Origin: an uncultured Erysipelotrichaceae bacterium
GTDB taxonomy: Bacteria; Bacillota_I; Bacilli_A; Erysipelotrichales; Erysipelotrichaceae
Direction of reading: 5' to 3'
Assembly: GCA_937893225.1 (NCBI GenBank)
Contig: CALBJM010000296.1
Location: 1 to 8,034, forward strand
Length of the DNA stretch: 8,034 bases
Shown here: positions 6,989 through 8,034 of the stretch, piece by piece
Position numbering within the stretch: position 1 is the first letter of the stretch
Layout: every line of letters starts with the position of its first letter
Translations under genes and position numbers: made by a program
The notes under the pieces: generated by a model
What the model was told of the DNA's origin: nothing
What the model saw: the letters and a program-made list of their open reading frames with translations, nothing else
The model's database searches: none

Positions 6989-8034
6989 CCCCCCCCATTA
7001 GCTGTATCGGCATATGTTGTTTCTAATGATTCAACATAAATATAAACTAGATTTTTTTTCTTTTCTCCTGCAGTAATAGCTACATTTGCAGCACTTGTAT
7101 AATAATCTTCGTAAATCGATGTTGTGTCACTTTGCATCTTAAAATAATCAACAAGTCCATAACAACTATTTAAAACAAGTAAGCACACAATAGTAGGAAT
7201 ACAACACAAATATGTAATCCATTTGTGTGATTTCAAGTTATCTCTATATAGATTTTTAGATTTTTTATAATCGATTTTACAAATGAAAACAATCAAAAAA
7301 GAAACTAAAATCGTAGGAACACCTATCCCAATGAGATTCTTCATAATCATTGCATTTGAAGTTCCTTGTAAAGGCCCTGTCATAGTGTTAAGAACCTCTT
7401 CAATACCTACGCCAAAAGATTCATGCACAAACCACCCTGCATAGGCAAGTAGGATAGGAAAAATGTACAGAATTGACATGGAAATATACCATATCACTGA
7501 CTCACCTTTTATATGTGACTCTTTAAAATGCTCTGTATTAGAATTCACAAATCTAGAAATTCGCTGCATTGTCTTCTGTGTACTTTTCACATCATCCTTT
7601 GCTGCAGATATAAACATCTTTCTTTCATCTGTGAAATCATTTGTTCTCCACTGACTATTTGTTGAAATACTATTTATGATTCCAGCCATACGCATAAAGA
7701 AAACCATAAAATTATAAAATGGAAGTAATGCTACTGCCCAAAAATGTTTCAAATAATATGTATGTAATTCACAATCAAAACGTATAAATCTTGCTACAGA
7801 AATAAAATAAAAATATCCTATAACAATATACAATAAAAAAATCACGCCAAATGAGTACAACAAAGTCGCACCTGAATAATTTAAAGTCACCAACAAAATA
7901 ATTGCCAAATACCAAATCATTCTTGGAAAAGCAAATGTATGGTCAAACAACAATGTACTTGTATTTACATCCTTGTACGCAGTACGAATTTTCAAATCTT
8001 TGCCATCAAACATTTTTGCAACTTCAAGTGAACC
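6958..8034 (-). CDS. C-terminal part of a GT2 glycosyltransferase fused to the membrane domain of an OpgB-like phosphoglycerol transferase (partial, frameshifted)
   Basis: The frame is open through the right edge (GSLEVAK precedes the first in-window Met at 8013), so the true start lies outside. GSLEVAKMFDG is what usually follows the QxxRW motif of processive-type GT2 enzymes. Numbering from Met 8013, two TM segments (about 32-75), LPFYNFMVFFMRMAGIINS (97-115) and the QWRT ending match the C-terminus of exosortase-G-associated GT2 enzymes as I recall them. A charged linker (about 125-172) leads into a second membrane unit (TMs about 174-193, 225-246 and 265-284) with SFGVGIEEVL and GPLQGTSN (213-220), characteristic of OpgB/LtaS-like proteins. 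Next comes NLVYIYVESLETTYAD (321-336), whose Glu (E328) is a metal ligand. The frame then hits the G run and ends after KVKTIYLI. As read, the protein keeps the GT2 part and the membrane domain but lacks the phosphoglycerol transferase catalytic domain. It is the first gene visible in the operon. Confidence 0.8.
   Translation of the reverse strand, partial: GSLEVAKMFDGKDLKIRTAYKDVNTSTLLFDHTFAFPRMIWYLAIILLVTLNYSGATLLYSFGVIFLLYIVIGYFYFISVARFIRFDCELHTYYLKHFWAVALLPFYNFMVFFMRMAGIINSISTNSQWRTNDFTDERKMFISAAKDDVKSTQKTMQRISRFVNSNTEHFKESHIKGESVIWYISMSILYIFPILLAYAGWFVHESFGVGIEEVLNTMTGPLQGTSNAMIMKNLIGIGVPTILVSFLIVFICKIDYKKSKNLYRDNLKSHKWITYLCCIPTIVCLLVLNSCYGLVDYFKMQSDTTSIYEDYYTSAANVAITAGEKKKNLVYIYVESLETTYADTANGGGNKVKTIYLI
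6988..6996 (-). repeat. Homopolymeric (G)9 tract at the frameshift
   Basis: Nine consecutive C on the plus strand (G on the minus, coding strand) in otherwise AT-rich sequence. Coding context is AAT GGG GGG GGG AAC, which ends at TAA 6960-6958. Ten (or seven) G would give GGG GAA CAA AGT and join the two halves of the enzyme. Eight G would stop at once at a TGA. One length class in three is therefore ON. It may be a slipped-strand phase switch or a homopolymer sequencing error. Confidence 0.85.

Noticed and set aside
8011..8013. ATG at 8013 as the true start of the first gene.
   Set aside because: The frame stays open to the window edge with GT2-like residues (GSLEVAK) before it, and no ribosome site is visible; it is most likely an internal Met.

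Overview
The window is AT-rich (about one third G+C by eye). All supported genes lie on the minus strand in one tightly packed, co-directional block, and a Gram-positive-type intrinsic terminator closes it near position 26-55. Strong AGGAGG ribosome binding sites, Gram-positive style surface-protein architecture and the protein families present point to a low-GC Firmicute, plausibly a gut Erysipelotrichales, Lachnospiraceae or Lactobacillales relative. I cannot fix the genus.

In transcription order (right to left) the block holds five things. (1) At 8034-6035, and running off the right edge, is a large membrane enzyme. It begins with the C-terminal part of a family 2 glycosyltransferase (GT2), continues into a multi-pass membrane segment, and ends in an OpgB/LTA-synthase-like alkaline-phosphatase-superfamily domain (phosphoglycerol transferase). 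Its reading frame is broken at a run of nine G (minus strand; 6988-6996), exactly where the catalytic domain starts. (2) At 6038-5010 is a two-TM protein with an extracytoplasmic sensor-like domain, a short coiled coil and what looks like a highly degenerate GGDEF domain. (3) At about 5029-4598 is a small 6-pyruvoyl-tetrahydropterin-synthase (PTPS) related protein that keeps the zinc histidines but has lost other active-site residues. (4) At 4605-2173 is an 810-aa polytopic 'PTPS-related' membrane protein resembling GT-C glycosyltransferases. (5) At 2159-75 is a 694-aa secreted surface protein with three IDG..DW modules and a C-terminal SGATSGP/TM/KRR tail that looks like an exosortase-type sorting signal rather than LPXTG.

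This combination (GT2 enzyme, PTPS-related small protein, PTPS-related membrane protein, CTERM-tailed surface protein) is what I recall for exosortase-G (XrtG) loci of Firmicutes. It also overlaps with c-di-GMP-controlled exopolysaccharide operons such as Listeria pss, which pair a PTPS-related membrane protein with a degenerate-GGDEF receptor. No exosortase gene is visible here; if the assignment is right, it should lie upstream (beyond 8034). The inferred job is assembly, phosphoglycerol decoration and surface attachment of a glycan or glycoprotein. The junctions are overlapping or nearly so (ATGA overlap, 20-35 nt overlap, 8 nt overlap, 13 nt gap), which implies translational coupling. The most interesting signals are the poly-G tract that could phase-switch the phosphoglycerol transferase domain, the GT2-phosphoglycerol transferase fusion itself, and two neighbouring proteins that look like non-catalytic remnants of enzymes (PTPS and GGDEF).
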